From assembly GCA_032124015.1 (NCBI GenBank), contig JAQBEH010000124.1, positions 42,415 to 106,414 of the forward strand: a stretch of DNA of 64,000 nucleotides, read 5' to 3'. This document shows positions 11,130-19,934 of the stretch, one piece after another. The notes beneath the pieces are model-generated. The model did not search any database, had not been told where the DNA came from, and saw only the letters and a program-made list of their open reading frames with translations. Each line of letters starts with the position of its first letter. The stretch's first letter is position 1. The position numbers and the translations under genes are program-made. This DNA comes from DASRJG01 sp032124015. GTDB lineage: Bacteria; Acidobacteriota; Polarisedimenticolia; Polarisedimenticolales; DASRJG01.

Positions 11130-12293
11130 TCAATCTTGGCCGCTCGCGGCCTCGCGCAGGATGCTCCGCGCGATGACCAGGCGCTGGATCTGGTTCGTCC
11201 CCTCGTAGATTTGTGTGATCTTCGCGTCGCGCATGTACTTCTCGATCGGGTAGTCCTTGCAGTAACCGTACCCGCCGAACAGTTGGACCGCGTTTGTGGT
11301 CACCATCATCGCAACGTCGGTCGCGAAGAGCTTGCACATCGCCGAGAGCTTCGAGATGTTCTTCGCCTTGGCATCGGCCGCCCGCGCCGCCGTGTGAACG
11401 AGCGTTCGGGCGGCTTCGAGCTGCGTGCCCATGTCCGCGAGCATCCACTGGATGCCCTGGAACGCGTTGATCGACTGGCCGAACTGCTTCCGTTTCCCCG
11501 TGTACTCGACCGCCAGTTCGAAAGCCCCCTGGGCGAGCCCCAGCGCCTGGGCCGCCACCCCGGGACGGGCGAGATCGAGGGTCATCATCGCGTGGCGGAA
11601 CCCCTGACCCTCGGCGCCGAGCATCTGGTCCTTCGACACGCGGCAGTTCTCGAGGTGAATCTCGTTCACGGGTACGCAGCGGATCCCCATCTTGTCTTCG
11701 TGCTTGCCGACCCTGTACCCCGGCGTGCCCGCCTCGACCACGAACGCGGAAATGCCGCGCGCGCCCCGTCCCGGCTGGGTGACGGCGAAGATCGTATTGT
11801 ACGAGGCGACCGCGCCGCCGGTGTTCCACTTTTTCTCGCCGTTGATGACGAAATGGTCGCCGTCTTTTTCGGCCTTGGTGACCATCGAGCCGGCGTCCGA
11901 GCCCGCGTCTTTTTCGGAAAGCCCGAAGGAGATCAGCTTGTCGCCCGAGGCGATGCCGGGGAGCCAACGCCTTTTCTGCTCCTCGCTGCCTCCGAGCAGG
12001 ATCGGAAACGAGCCCAGGGCGTTGACGGCGTACGCAACGCCCATCCCGCCGCACGCTCGCGAGAACTGCTCGACGACGAGGCAGAGGTCCAGCACGGTGC
12101 CGCCCGCGCCCCCGAACTCCTTCGGGATCCACACGCCCGACAGCCCGGCTTCTTTGATGGCTTTTTGAACCGACCACGGGTACGTCTGCTCGACGTCGTG
12201 CTGCGCCGCGACGGGGCGGATGTGTTTTTCCGCTACCTCCCGCGCGCGCTCCATGAAATCGATATTCTGCTTGCTCAGGAGCTCGCGAATCAT
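11130..12293 (-). CDS. Acyl-CoA dehydrogenase
   Basis: A 387-residue FAD flavoenzyme of the medium/short-chain acyl-CoA dehydrogenase family, which introduces the alpha,beta double bond in acyl-CoA and passes electrons to ETF. The N-terminal helical domain, the FAD-binding signature GLSEKDAGSDAGSM, the substrate segment around FNTGG-like KKWNTGGAVA, and the C-terminal bundle with KRKQFGQSI and LFGGYGYCKDYPIEKYMRDAKI are all present. The usual catalytic glutamate lies in IYEGTNQIQRLVIARSILRE. The SD GGGGGAGAG precedes the ATG. It appears monocistronic, with a terminator at 10863-10921. Substrate chain length cannot be read from sequence. Confidence 0.93.
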   Translation of the reverse strand: MIRELLSKQNIDFMERAREVAEKHIRPVAAQHDVEQTYPWSVQKAIKEAGLSGVWIPKEFGGAGGTVLDLCLVVEQFSRACGGMGVAYAVNALGSFPILLGGSEEQKRRWLPGIASGDKLISFGLSEKDAGSDAGSMVTKAEKDGDHFVINGEKKWNTGGAVASYNTIFAVTQPGRGARGISAFVVEAGTPGYRVGKHEDKMGIRCVPVNEIHLENCRVSKDQMLGAEGQGFRHAMMTLDLARPGVAAQALGLAQGAFELAVEYTGKRKQFGQSINAFQGIQWMLADMGTQLEAARTLVHTAARAADAKAKNISKLSAMCKLFATDVAMMVTTNAVQLFGGYGYCKDYPIEKYMRDAKITQIYEGTNQIQRLVIARSILREAASGQD

Positions 12294-12356
12294 GGGCTCT
12301 CCCCCGTGAGAATATGGAGCCGCACTCTACCACGCGGGGGAGGGGCGCTTCCCGTT

Positions 12357-12365
12357 TGATACCAT
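12357..12365 (+). promoter_or_regulatory. Extended -10 box of the SpoIIE-type phosphatase gene
   Basis: TGATACCAT, an extended -10, ends 23 bases before the ATG at 12389 and matches the TACCAT box of typA. No good -35 is seen. It lies in the short region between the divergent acyl-CoA dehydrogenase and phosphatase genes. Confidence 0.45.
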
Positions 12366-12388
12366 GCTTTGCCGATCCGGATTCCCCT

Positions 12389-13609
12389 ATGGACTACAAG
12401 AACCTCTTCCGCAAGATCGAGCGCAACCTCCGTACGATCGAAAGATCGAACGATCTCTTGGCGACTCTGGCCGAGATTCTCCGGCGTCTGGTCGACGATT
12501 TCCAGGACGACCTCGGCTTGGTCGGCGGACGGATCTACGACAAGAAGGGTTCGAGCTATCACCTGGTGCGCGAGTATCCGAAGCCGCGCGCGCCCAAGGA
12601 CTACAAGATCCCCGCGACCTATCCGCCCATCCACGAGTTGGTCGAGAAGGGCTACGTCTACAGCCGGCTTGGCGACGCCGGGGTAGATTCACGGATCGAG
12701 GCCACGCTCGGCGTGAAACGGTTCGCGGCGATCGGAATCGGTGAAGCGTGCCGACAGATCGTGGCTTTCACGCTGAGGGAAAGCAGCGACCCCGAACAGG
12801 TCGGCCACACGCTGAATACGATCCGGCACGCGATCAACTTGAAGCTTCGCAGCGAAAAGTTCGCGGATCGTTTCGCCCAGGCGCGCGCGATCCAACTCTC
12901 GTTGCTGCCCCCGCCGTCACCGGTTTTCGGAGACTACGACATCTTCGCCGCCTCCATTCCCGCGGAGGAAGTCGGCGGCGACCTGTACGACTTCATCCGC
13001 GTGTCCGACAGGAGTCTCGGCATCGCCGTCGCGGACGCCTCCGGCCACGGTTTGCCGGCCGCTTTGCAGGCACGCGATGCGATCATCGGCCTGCGCATGG
13101 GGGTCGAAGAGAACCTGCGTATTTCAGCAACCCTCGAGAAGCTCAATCGCGTGGTCAACCGCTCCGCTCTCGCCTCGAAGTTCATCTCGCTCTTCTACTG
13201 CGAGCTCGAATCCGCGGGAACGATCGTGTACTGCAACGCGGGCCACAATCCACCACTTCTGTGGGACGGCGTGGCCTTTCGAGAGCTCGCTCGCGGAGGG
13301 ATGATCCTCGGTCCTAGCCCGAGATCGCAGTACGAGCGGGGCTACGAGACGCTCGCCCTGGGCTCGATCCTCCTTGCGTACACGGATGGCATCGTCGAGG
13401 CGGTCGATGCGTCCGACGAAGCGTTTGGAATGGAGAGGCTGCGGGCGGTCATCCGCGATCGCGCCTGGACGTCGGCGTGCGATCTCGTAGACGCGGTTTT
13501 CGAGGAGGTGCGCCGGCACGTCGGAAGCGATACGCGCGACGACGACCAGACGGTCGTTGCCGTGCTTCGGAAGGCCAAGGGAACCCGTGGCCGGGCGAAG
13601 ACGCCTTAG
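12389..13609 (+). CDS. GAF-like/SpoIIE-type PP2C serine phosphatase
   Basis: 406 residues. Residues 1-165 look like a sensory GAF-type domain, including IYDKKGSSYHLVREY and a predicted mixed alpha/beta fold. Residues about 180-400 are a PP2C-like SpoIIE phosphatase: AEEVGGDLYDFI with metal ligands, IAVADASGHGLPAAL, CNAGHNPPLLW and the closing DDDQTVVAVLRK. Such enzymes dephosphorylate STAS anti-anti-sigma factors in partner-switching networks. No STAS gene is adjacent; the nearest is at 27.5 kb. The open frame begins further upstream, but the ATG at 12389 starts the homologous region. Its stop overlaps the convergent transporter gene by 4 bases. Confidence 0.85.
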   Translation: MDYKNLFRKIERNLRTIERSNDLLATLAEILRRLVDDFQDDLGLVGGRIYDKKGSSYHLVREYPKPRAPKDYKIPATYPPIHELVEKGYVYSRLGDAGVDSRIEATLGVKRFAAIGIGEACRQIVAFTLRESSDPEQVGHTLNTIRHAINLKLRSEKFADRFAQARAIQLSLLPPPSPVFGDYDIFAASIPAEEVGGDLYDFIRVSDRSLGIAVADASGHGLPAALQARDAIIGLRMGVEENLRISATLEKLNRVVNRSALASKFISLFYCELESAGTIVYCNAGHNPPLLWDGVAFRELARGGMILGPSPRSQYERGYETLALGSILLAYTDGIVEAVDASDEAFGMERLRAVIRDRAWTSACDLVDAVFEEVRRHVGSDTRDDDQTVVAVLRKAKGTRGRAKTP

Positions 13610-14328
13610 CGTTCGATCAGCAGGAACACCCCGCCGCAAAGGGCGATGAGGATCCCGCTCGCCGTTTCCATGTGGCGGGCGACGGCCGGCACCGGGAGGC
13701 GCCGGGTCCCGGTGACGCCGGCGACCGATAGCCCCACCATCAACGCAATCGTCGTGACCGAATAGGCCAGGGTCACGAGCGCGACGGCGCCGGGTCCTTC
13801 CTCCGCCGTCGCCACCATGATCGGAAGCAGCAGCACGCAGGGGTTGAGGCCGACGATCATCGCGAGCGAAACCGCCCCCTTCCCGGCGTCCGTGCGTATC
13901 CAGGCGTCGTCCGCGTGGTAGTGAAGGTGCTCGCTCTCGACGGATCCCTCGTGTCCGTCGCAGCGGTCGCGCTCGTTTCGGGCGTGAAGCAGGGCGCCCC
14001 CGGGGTGAAAGTGGCCGCCCTTCCTCCAGGCCCACAGGGCATAGGCCACACCAAAGGCGACGAGCAGCATCCCGCTCGCACGCTCGAGCCGCTCGCCGAC
14101 GGCGCGGGCGGCGGCCTGCCCGAGGCCCAATGCGAGCAGGCCCAACGCGATGGACAACAGCGTGTGGACGAAGGCCGAAAAACCGGCCACCGCCGCGGTG
14201 GTCCGCGCCGACCAACCCCGCGCCCGGCCCACGAGGACGAAAGGAAGCCAATGATCGGGGATGAGCGTGTGCAACGTCGCCGTCGCCGCGGCCGTCAGGA
14301 GCAAAAGAGAGGGAACGGTATCCGGCAC
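13606..14328 (-). CDS. NicO/RcnA-like nickel-cobalt type membrane transporter
   Basis: 240 residues with about six membrane segments. The first helix carries HTLIPDHWLPF, the HxxxxDH motif of the NicO/high-affinity nickel transport family. A cytoplasmic loop is rich in His, Asp and Cys (HARNERDRCDGHEGS and EHLHYHADD), typical of metal efflux members such as RcnA. VGLNPCVLLLPI is another family motif. Direction of transport and metal are not decided by sequence. The GTG start overlaps the rny stop by one base (TAGTG), implying translational coupling. The TAA stop overlaps the stop of the opposite phosphatase gene. Confidence 0.8.
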   Translation of the reverse strand: MPDTVPSLLLLTAAATATLHTLIPDHWLPFVLVGRARGWSARTTAAVAGFSAFVHTLLSIALGLLALGLGQAAARAVGERLERASGMLLVAFGVAYALWAWRKGGHFHPGGALLHARNERDRCDGHEGSVESEHLHYHADDAWIRTDAGKGAVSLAMIVGLNPCVLLLPIMVATAEEGPGAVALVTLAYSVTTIALMVGLSVAGVTGTRRLPVPAVARHMETASGILIALCGGVFLLIER

Positions 14329-15893
14329 TACCGCGCGACTTCCTGCGCTCGGATCTCGCGAATGACGGTCACCTTGATCTTGCCCGGGTAATCCATTTCG
14401 GTCTCGATTCTGCGGGCGAGGTCGGAGGCCAGAAGATCGATTCGTGCGTCGTCGACGAGGTCCGTATTCGCGATCACGCGTATCTCCCGTCCGGCCTGAA
14501 GCGCGTAGGACTGCTCGACGCCCTCCATGCCGTTGGCGAGCCCTTCGAGCTGTTCGATGCGCCGGACGTATTCGGCGGCGCTCTTGCGTCGCGCCCCGGG
14601 GCGCGCGCCGGAGAGCGCGTCGGCGGTTGCGACCAAGATCGTGATCGGTGTCGTGACCTCGATGTCTTCGTGGTGGGCGGCCACGGCATTGATGACTTCC
14701 CAGTCTTCACCGCAGCGGGTCGCGACTTCGGCGCCGATTTCCGGGTGCGTCCCCTCACGTTCGTAGTCGACCGCCTTGCCGATGTCGTGGAACAACCCCG
14801 CGCGACGGGCGATCTTCTCGTTGAGGCCGAGTTCGGCGGCCATGATCCCCGTGAGGTAGGCCACTTCCTTCGAGTGCATGAGCACGTTTTGGCCGTAGGA
14901 TGTTCGAAAGAGCAGTCGGCCGAGCAACTTCACCATCTCCGGCTGGACGTCCTTGATCCCCATTTCCTTGAGCGTTTGCTCGCCGGCCTTCTTCATTTCG
15001 TCGTCGAGCCTTCGCTGATGGCGGCGCGTCAATTCCTCGATCCGGCGCGGGTGGATGTTCCCGTCCTTCAGCAGCATCTCGAGGACACGCCTCGCGATTT
15101 CGCGCTTCACCGGGTTGAATCCCGAAAGCTGCAAGGACTCCCCCGATTCGTCGAGGAGGATCTGGATTCCGGTCAGCTGCTCGAACGCCTTGATGTTCTT
15201 TCCCTCGTGCCCGATGATGCGGCCGCGCATCTGCCCACCCGAAGGCAGGGCGAAGCGGGTCACCGTCCGCTCCGCGGAAAGGTCCGACGCGATGCGCTCC
15301 ATCGCGAGTGCGACGATTTTCTGGGCCTCGGCTTCGGCACCGCGCTGAGCCTCGTCCTTGATCTCTTTGACGAGGCCGGCGGCCTCGAAGCGAGCCTCGG
15401 CCTTCAGGTTCGCCAGCAGTTGCCGCCGCGCCTCGTCGCGCGTCAGACCCGAGGCGTACTCGAGGCGGGCGTTTTCTTCTTGGACGAGCTTCTCCAGAAC
15501 CTCCCGATCGCGAGAAAGCGCAGCTTCGCGCTCGCCAACATCTTTTTCGGTTTCGAGCAAGGCTTCGCGTTGTCGCTGGTTTTCGGCCTCACTCTCGGCG
15601 AGGCCGTCCTGCAGTTGCTTCAGGTCGCGCTCGCGCTTGGCCACTTGCCCCTTGCGCGAGCGGAGGTCCGAATCCGCCTTGGACTTCTCGGCGAGTATCT
15701 GATCCCTCGCCTCTACGATTTGCTGGCGCTTGAGATTTTCCGCCTCGCGCAAGGCGGCTCTTTGGAAATCCTCCGCCTTCTGTCGTGCCGCGACGAGGCT
15801 TCTCGCGCCCAGCCTGTTGTTCAGAAACCAGCCGAGGGCGGCGCCAAGCACGCCGGTGACGCCACCGATGACGAGGAAGGTCAAGGAACTCAT
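14328..15893 (-). CDS. rny: Ribonuclease Y
   Basis: A 521-residue membrane-anchored endoribonuclease that begins mRNA decay. The N-terminal 25 residues are one transmembrane helix. A long coiled coil (about 40-200) follows, then a KH domain with GRIIGHEGKNIKAFE, an HD domain with the metal-binding HDIGKAVDYE, and the family C-terminal region ending in RETEMDYPGKIKVTVIRE. Length matches B. subtilis RNase Y. The open frame runs further upstream but the ATG at 15893 forms an ATGA overlap with the stop of the metallo-beta-lactamase gene. The NicO gene follows with TAGTG coupling. Confidence 0.96.
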   Translation of the reverse strand: MSSLTFLVIGGVTGVLGAALGWFLNNRLGARSLVAARQKAEDFQRAALREAENLKRQQIVEARDQILAEKSKADSDLRSRKGQVAKRERDLKQLQDGLAESEAENQRQREALLETEKDVGEREAALSRDREVLEKLVQEENARLEYASGLTRDEARRQLLANLKAEARFEAAGLVKEIKDEAQRGAEAEAQKIVALAMERIASDLSAERTVTRFALPSGGQMRGRIIGHEGKNIKAFEQLTGIQILLDESGESLQLSGFNPVKREIARRVLEMLLKDGNIHPRRIEELTRRHQRRLDDEMKKAGEQTLKEMGIKDVQPEMVKLLGRLLFRTSYGQNVLMHSKEVAYLTGIMAAELGLNEKIARRAGLFHDIGKAVDYEREGTHPEIGAEVATRCGEDWEVINAVAAHHEDIEVTTPITILVATADALSGARPGARRKSAAEYVRRIEQLEGLANGMEGVEQSYALQAGREIRVIANTDLVDDARIDLLASDLARRIETEMDYPGKIKVTVIREIRAQEVAR

Positions 15894-16543
15894 CGCGCGA
15901 TCCCCAGTGCCGCGTCGCCGACGAACGGATTCGTCCGGCGCTCGCGACCGATCGTGGTCTCCCCCTCGTGCCCTGGAAGGCATCGCACGTCGTCGGGGAG
16001 GATGAAGAGTTTTTCGCGGATCGACGCCACCAAGGCGTCCCAGTCGCCTCCGGGAAGATCGGTCCGCCCCACAGAGCCTGCAAAGAGGGTGTCGCCGACG
16101 AGCATCTGGCCGCCGTGGCGTAGGCACACACCGCCGGGCGTATGACCCGGCGTGTGGATCACATCGAACGTCACGCCGTCGAACTCGAGGGCCGTCCCTT
16201 CGACCAGATCGAGATCGGCGGGCGGCGAGTCCTCGACGGACAGACCGAACATCGCCCCCTGCTGGCTGACGTTGCTCAGGAACGGCAGGTCGGCGCGGTG
16301 GATCGCGATCGGAGCGCCGGTTTCCCGCTTGAAGAAGGCGTTGCAGGCGACGTGATCGAGGTGACCGTGCGTGTTGAGGATCAGTCCGACCGAGAGCCCG
16401 CGATCGCGGACCACGTCCCAGACCGGCTCGCTGTCGATTCCGGGGTCGACGATCATCGCACGCCGCCCGGACGGGCCCACCACGACGTAGGTGTTTTCCG
16501 CGAACGGACCGTACGTGAAGCGGAGGATCTCGAGGGGCTGCAT
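15890..16543 (-). CDS. Metallo-beta-lactamase-fold hydrolase, glyoxalase II-like
   Basis: 217 residues. The zinc-binding motif NTHGHLDHVACN, the downstream histidine in HTPGHTPGGVCL and the aspartate in VGDTLFAGSVGRTD are the dinuclear-metal ligands of glyoxalase II-type hydrolases. Length and the DLPGGD segment fit the small bacterial family that hydrolyses thioesters such as S-lactoylglutathione or related compounds. The ATG at 16543 follows a GGAG SD; an earlier ATG (16582) only adds a non-homologous extension. It is the first gene of a coupled three-gene set with rny and the NicO transporter. The true substrate is unknown. Confidence 0.87.
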   Translation of the reverse strand: MQPLEILRFTYGPFAENTYVVVGPSGRRAMIVDPGIDSEPVWDVVRDRGLSVGLILNTHGHLDHVACNAFFKRETGAPIAIHRADLPFLSNVSQQGAMFGLSVEDSPPADLDLVEGTALEFDGVTFDVIHTPGHTPGGVCLRHGGQMLVGDTLFAGSVGRTDLPGGDWDALVASIREKLFILPDDVRCLPGHEGETTIGRERRTNPFVGDAALGIAR

Positions 16544-16594
16544 CTCGCCGCTCCGTCCCGAAAAGGGGTTACGGAGATGCAAAATAACACACGG

Positions 16595-18409
16595 TCAGGA
16601 CTTGCGGCCGCGGCGCGCCATCGCAAGGACCTTTTTGCGAAGGCGAAACGCCTTCGGCGTCACCTCGACGAGTTCGTCGTCCTTGATGAACTCCAACGCC
16701 TGCTCGAGGCTCATCGTGTGGGGCGGAACCAAACGTACCGCGTCGTCGGAACCGGACGCGCGCATGTTCGTGAGCTTCTTTTCTTTGGTGACATTGACGT
16801 CGAGATCGTTCGAGCGGGCGTTCTCGCCGACGATCATGCCCTCGTAGACCTGGTCGCCCGCCCCGATGAACATGGTCCCGCGCTCTTGGACGTGCTCGAT
16901 GGCGTTCGCGGTCGTGCGTCCCGGTCGATCGGAAACCAGAGCGCCGGTCGCGCGCGAGGGGATGTCGCCCTGCCACGGGACGAAGCCGTCGAACAGGTGG
17001 TTCATGATCCCCGTGCCCCGCGTCTCCGAGAGGAACTCGGTGCGAAAGCCCAGCAATCCGCGCGAGGGGATCCGGAAATCCAAACGGACCCGCCCCGTGC
17101 CGTGGTTCACCATCCGGGTCATGCGTCCCTTTCGCGACCCGACTTTCTGCGTCACGACTCCGACGAAGTTCTCGGGGCAATCGACGATCAACTCCTCTTG
17201 GGGCTCATGGATCTTGCCGTCGATCTCCTTCGTGACGATCGTGGGCTTCCCGACAGACATCTCGTAGCCCTCTCGGCGCATCATCTCGATGAGAATCGCC
17301 AACTGCAGTTCGCCGCGCCCTGAAACCCTGAACGCATCGGCCGAGCCGGTCTCCTCGACGCGAATCGAGACGTTCGTCAAGATCTCCTTCCAAAGGCGTT
17401 CCCGCAGCTTTCGCGAGGTGACGAACTGGCCCTCGAGACCGGCGACCGGTGAGTCGTTCGTCGAGATGATCATGGAGATGGTCGGCTCGTCGACCGTGAT
17501 CGGCGGGAGCGCGATCGGTGTTTCTGCATCGGAAATCGTCTCGCCGATCGTCACCGAGAGAAGTCCGGCCACAGCCACGATATCGCCCGGCCCGGCCTCG
17601 TCGATCTCGACGCGCTTCAGGCCGTCGTAGCCGTACAGTGCGGTGACGCGGATCTTCACGACGGTGCCGTCGAGGCGGCAGTGTCCGTAGTCCTTCCCCT
17701 TGACGATCCGGCCGTTGAAGACGCGGCCGATCGCCAAACGCCCGACGTAGTCGTTGTAATCGAGCGTCGTGATCAGGAGCTGCAGCGGCATCAGGTCGTC
17801 GTACTTCGGTGCCGGGACGTTTTTGAGAATCTCCTCGAACAACGGCGTCAGGGGCTCATCGGGGCCATCGGGGGTCCTCCGCACGATTCCGCGACGGGCG
17901 TTCGCGTACAGGACGGGGAATTCCAGCTGTTCCTCGGCGGCATCGAGATCGATGAACAGGTCGTAGACCTCGTTCAGGACTTCCTTCGTGCGCGCGTCCT
18001 GGCGATCGATCTTGTTGATCACGACGATCGGAGCCAAGCCCGCCTCCAGCGCCTTGCGCAGCACGAACCGCGTCTGCGGAAGCGGTCCCTCGGAGGCGTC
18101 GACCAGGAGCATCACGCCGTCCACCATCTTGAGCGTGCGCTCGACTTCTCCTCCGAAATCGGCGTGGCCGGGCGTGTCGACGATATTGATGCGCGTGCCG
18201 CGATACATGATGGACGTGTTCTTGGCCATGATCGTGATGCCCTTCTCACGCTCCAGGTCGATCGAGTCCATGACGCGGTCGGCCACGTACTCGTTGTCCC
18301 TGAAGATCCCGCTCTGCCAGAGCAGGGCGTCGACCAGGGTGGTCTTGCCGTGGTCGACGTGAGCGATGATGGCGAGGTTACGGACGTCGTCTCGGGTTTT
18401 CTGTGGCAT
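16595..18409 (-). CDS. typA: Ribosome-associated translational GTPase TypA/BipA
   Basis: A 604-residue GTPase that helps ribosome assembly and stress growth. G1 is AHVDHGKTTLV, the switch region follows at ITIMAKNTSI, G3 is DTPGHADFGGE and G4 is VVINKIDRQDAR. Domains II, III and V-like follow. The C-terminal TypA-specific domain includes RGLLGFRTEFLSETRGTG. Length is typical. The frame is open far upstream, but MPQKTRDDVRNLAIIAHVDHGK is the natural start. There is no SD; the extended -10 TGCTACCAT (minus strand, 18419-18427) ends 9 bases before the ATG, so the mRNA is probably leaderless or nearly so. Confidence 0.96.
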   Translation of the reverse strand: MPQKTRDDVRNLAIIAHVDHGKTTLVDALLWQSGIFRDNEYVADRVMDSIDLEREKGITIMAKNTSIMYRGTRINIVDTPGHADFGGEVERTLKMVDGVMLLVDASEGPLPQTRFVLRKALEAGLAPIVVINKIDRQDARTKEVLNEVYDLFIDLDAAEEQLEFPVLYANARRGIVRRTPDGPDEPLTPLFEEILKNVPAPKYDDLMPLQLLITTLDYNDYVGRLAIGRVFNGRIVKGKDYGHCRLDGTVVKIRVTALYGYDGLKRVEIDEAGPGDIVAVAGLLSVTIGETISDAETPIALPPITVDEPTISMIISTNDSPVAGLEGQFVTSRKLRERLWKEILTNVSIRVEETGSADAFRVSGRGELQLAILIEMMRREGYEMSVGKPTIVTKEIDGKIHEPQEELIVDCPENFVGVVTQKVGSRKGRMTRMVNHGTGRVRLDFRIPSRGLLGFRTEFLSETRGTGIMNHLFDGFVPWQGDIPSRATGALVSDRPGRTTANAIEHVQERGTMFIGAGDQVYEGMIVGENARSNDLDVNVTKEKKLTNMRASGSDDAVRLVPPHTMSLEQALEFIKDDELVEVTPKAFRLRKKVLAMARRGRKS

Positions 18410-18418
18410 CGTCTTCGC

Positions 18419-18428
18419 ATGGTAGCAT
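18419..18428. promoter_or_regulatory. Overlapping divergent -10 boxes between typA and TPR gene
   Basis: The ten bases ATGGTAGCAT read TGCTACCAT on the minus strand (for typA, ending 9 bases before its ATG). They also contain TAGCAT on the plus strand (18423-18428), 11 bases before the ATG at 18440. The two -10 hexamers overlap by two bases, so the divergent promoters must compete for polymerase. Neither gene has an SD. Confidence 0.5.
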
Positions 18429-18439
18429 GCGCCGAACCT

Positions 18440-19261
18440 ATGACCGCGAAGCGCCCCGAGGACGACGACCGGCTCGTCGAGGAAATTTACGACGCGCTCG
18501 ACGCAGGAGCGCCCGATCGCGCGCTCGCCTCGGCGCGCATCGCGCTCCACGACGCGCCCGACGATCCGGTACTTCATTTTCTGGCGGGAGTTGCACTCGG
18601 TGAACTCGACCTGCCGGGGGAAGCGGTCCTCGAATTCAGCCGCGCCATTGCCCTGGACCCCGACGACCCTGAATTCCGCGCCGCGCGGGCCCAGGCGTTG
18701 TTCGCGACGTGTCGATTTACGGAGGCGAGAGCCGACGCGGAGACTGCGTTGGCGAGCGAAAAGGCACACGCCGACGCCCTTTGGGTCCTCGGTCTCGTCA
18801 TGGAGCGGGAGGGCAGTTTCGACGACGCGGACGACAGGTTCCTCGCGGCCGCGCGCATCGATCCCGAGCGATTCCAGATGCCTATCCGGCTCTCGCACGA
18901 TGCGATGGCGGGGGTGGTCGCCCGCGCCGGGGCGATGCTCCCCGAAGAATTCCGGAGTTGCCTCGACGACGTGCCGGTCGTGGTCGAGGACCTCCCCTCC
19001 GAGTTGATCCTGACCGACGAATCGCCGCCGCTCGATCCCGAGTTGCTCGGCCTATTCGTCGGAACCGCGCGGACGGAGCGCTCGTTCGCGGCCTCCGGCT
19101 TTGAGCCGCCGCCCAGCATTCTCCTCTTCCAGCGCAACCTGGAGCGCTTCGCGCGCGATGAGTCCGAGCTCAAGCGAGAGATCGCTCGAACGCTGCACCA
19201 CGAGTTGGCGCACTACCTCGGCTTTGCCGAAGAGGATATGGCCGACCTCGACCTGGACTAA
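18440..19261 (+). CDS. TPR-repeat protein with minimal zinc metallopeptidase domain
   Basis: 273 residues. The first half has about three tetratricopeptide repeats (for example LHFLAGVALGELDLPGEAVLEFSRAI). The second half matches the small bacterial zincin-like family found in actinobacteria and others: ESELKREIARTLHHELAHYLGF contains HExxH followed by a glycine region and acidic residues. No signal peptide, so probably cytoplasmic. The family's biochemical role is poorly known. The start at 18440 leaves 30 bases to typA; an in-frame ATG at 18419 lies inside the shared -10 boxes and is less likely. moaE lies tail to tail 23 bases downstream. Confidence 0.75.
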   Translation: MTAKRPEDDDRLVEEIYDALDAGAPDRALASARIALHDAPDDPVLHFLAGVALGELDLPGEAVLEFSRAIALDPDDPEFRAARAQALFATCRFTEARADAETALASEKAHADALWVLGLVMEREGSFDDADDRFLAAARIDPERFQMPIRLSHDAMAGVVARAGAMLPEEFRSCLDDVPVVVEDLPSELILTDESPPLDPELLGLFVGTARTERSFAASGFEPPPSILLFQRNLERFARDESELKREIARTLHHELAHYLGFAEEDMADLDLD

Positions 19262-19284
19262 AAGGGGTCAGGTCTCCCATTGAG

Positions 19285-19686
19285 TCATTCGACCCAGACC
19301 GCTCCATCGTCAAAATGTTCGCGCTTCCAGATGGGAACGCTCACCTTGAGCGTGTCGATGACGAAACGGCACGCATCCATGGCCGGGGCACGATGGGGTG
19401 CCGCAACCGCGATGACGACTGAGGCTTCGCCGATCTCGACGCGGCCGACGCGGTGGATGATCGCCACCTTCGTCACCCCGAATCGGGCGACCGCCTCCGT
19501 TGCGATACGCTCCATCTCGCGCTCCGCCATACGGTCATACGCCTCGTACTCGAGAAAGAGCACGCGTCGCCCGACGTTGACATTTCGGACAGTCCCGAGG
19601 AACAAGGAAACGGCGCCGTCGCCGTCGCCGCCCGCATCCGCCGCGACGACGGCCGCATCGATCGGGTCCGCCTGCAGGCGAATCAT
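19285..19686 (-). CDS. moaE: Molybdopterin synthase catalytic subunit MoaE
   Basis: 133 residues. MoaE with MoaD converts cyclic pyranopterin monophosphate to molybdopterin. The core GAVSLFLGTVRNVN, LEYEAYDRMAEREM, HRVGRVEIGEASVVIAVAAPHR and the catalytic KVSVPIWKREHFDDG with its lysines are all there. The frame extends upstream, but the ATG at 19686 begins two bases after the moaD stop, which fixes the start and implies coupling. It ends the operon gamma-CA-like - nrnA - moaD - moaE. Other moa genes are outside the window. Confidence 0.95.
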   Translation of the reverse strand: MIRLQADPIDAAVVAADAGGDGDGAVSLFLGTVRNVNVGRRVLFLEYEAYDRMAEREMERIATEAVARFGVTKVAIIHRVGRVEIGEASVVIAVAAPHRAPAMDACRFVIDTLKVSVPIWKREHFDDGAVWVE

Positions 19687-19688
19687 GC

Positions 19689-19934
19689 CTATCCCCCGCT
19701 GACCGGGGGTAGGAACGCGACCTCCTGGACCCCTCCAACGGAACGATCCCACGCCGCGTAGGTCATGTCGCACGCGGCGAGCGGGCGTGTCGTCACCTCG
19801 CGAAGGCGCGGATGCCGCTCTTGCGCCAAGGCCCACAGCGCGGCGACATCGCAGGATTCCGGGACCTCGAAAGTCTCCTCGGAGGCGCCCGCGCGGTCCT
19901 TCAATGAGGCGAAATAGAGGATGCGGACGATCAC
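19689..19934 (-). CDS. moaD: Molybdopterin synthase sulfur carrier subunit MoaD
   Basis: 81 residues with the ubiquitin-like beta-grasp fold: VRILYFASLKDRAGASEETFEVP at the N-terminus and the C-terminal Gly-Gly tail in FLPPVSGG, which is adenylated and then carries the thiocarboxylate. The GTG start at 19934 overlaps the nrnA stop as GTGA. moaE follows after two bases. Without this choice the frame would run far into nrnA antisense-free sequence with no homology, so the GTG is well supported. Confidence 0.93.
   Translation of the reverse strand: MIVRILYFASLKDRAGASEETFEVPESCDVAALWALAQERHPRLREVTTRPLAACDMTYAAWDRSVGGVQEVAFLPPVSGG

Noticed and set aside
11085..12359. Rightward frame of 424 codons
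   Set aside because: Antisense to the acyl-CoA dehydrogenase gene, whose family motifs are unambiguous.
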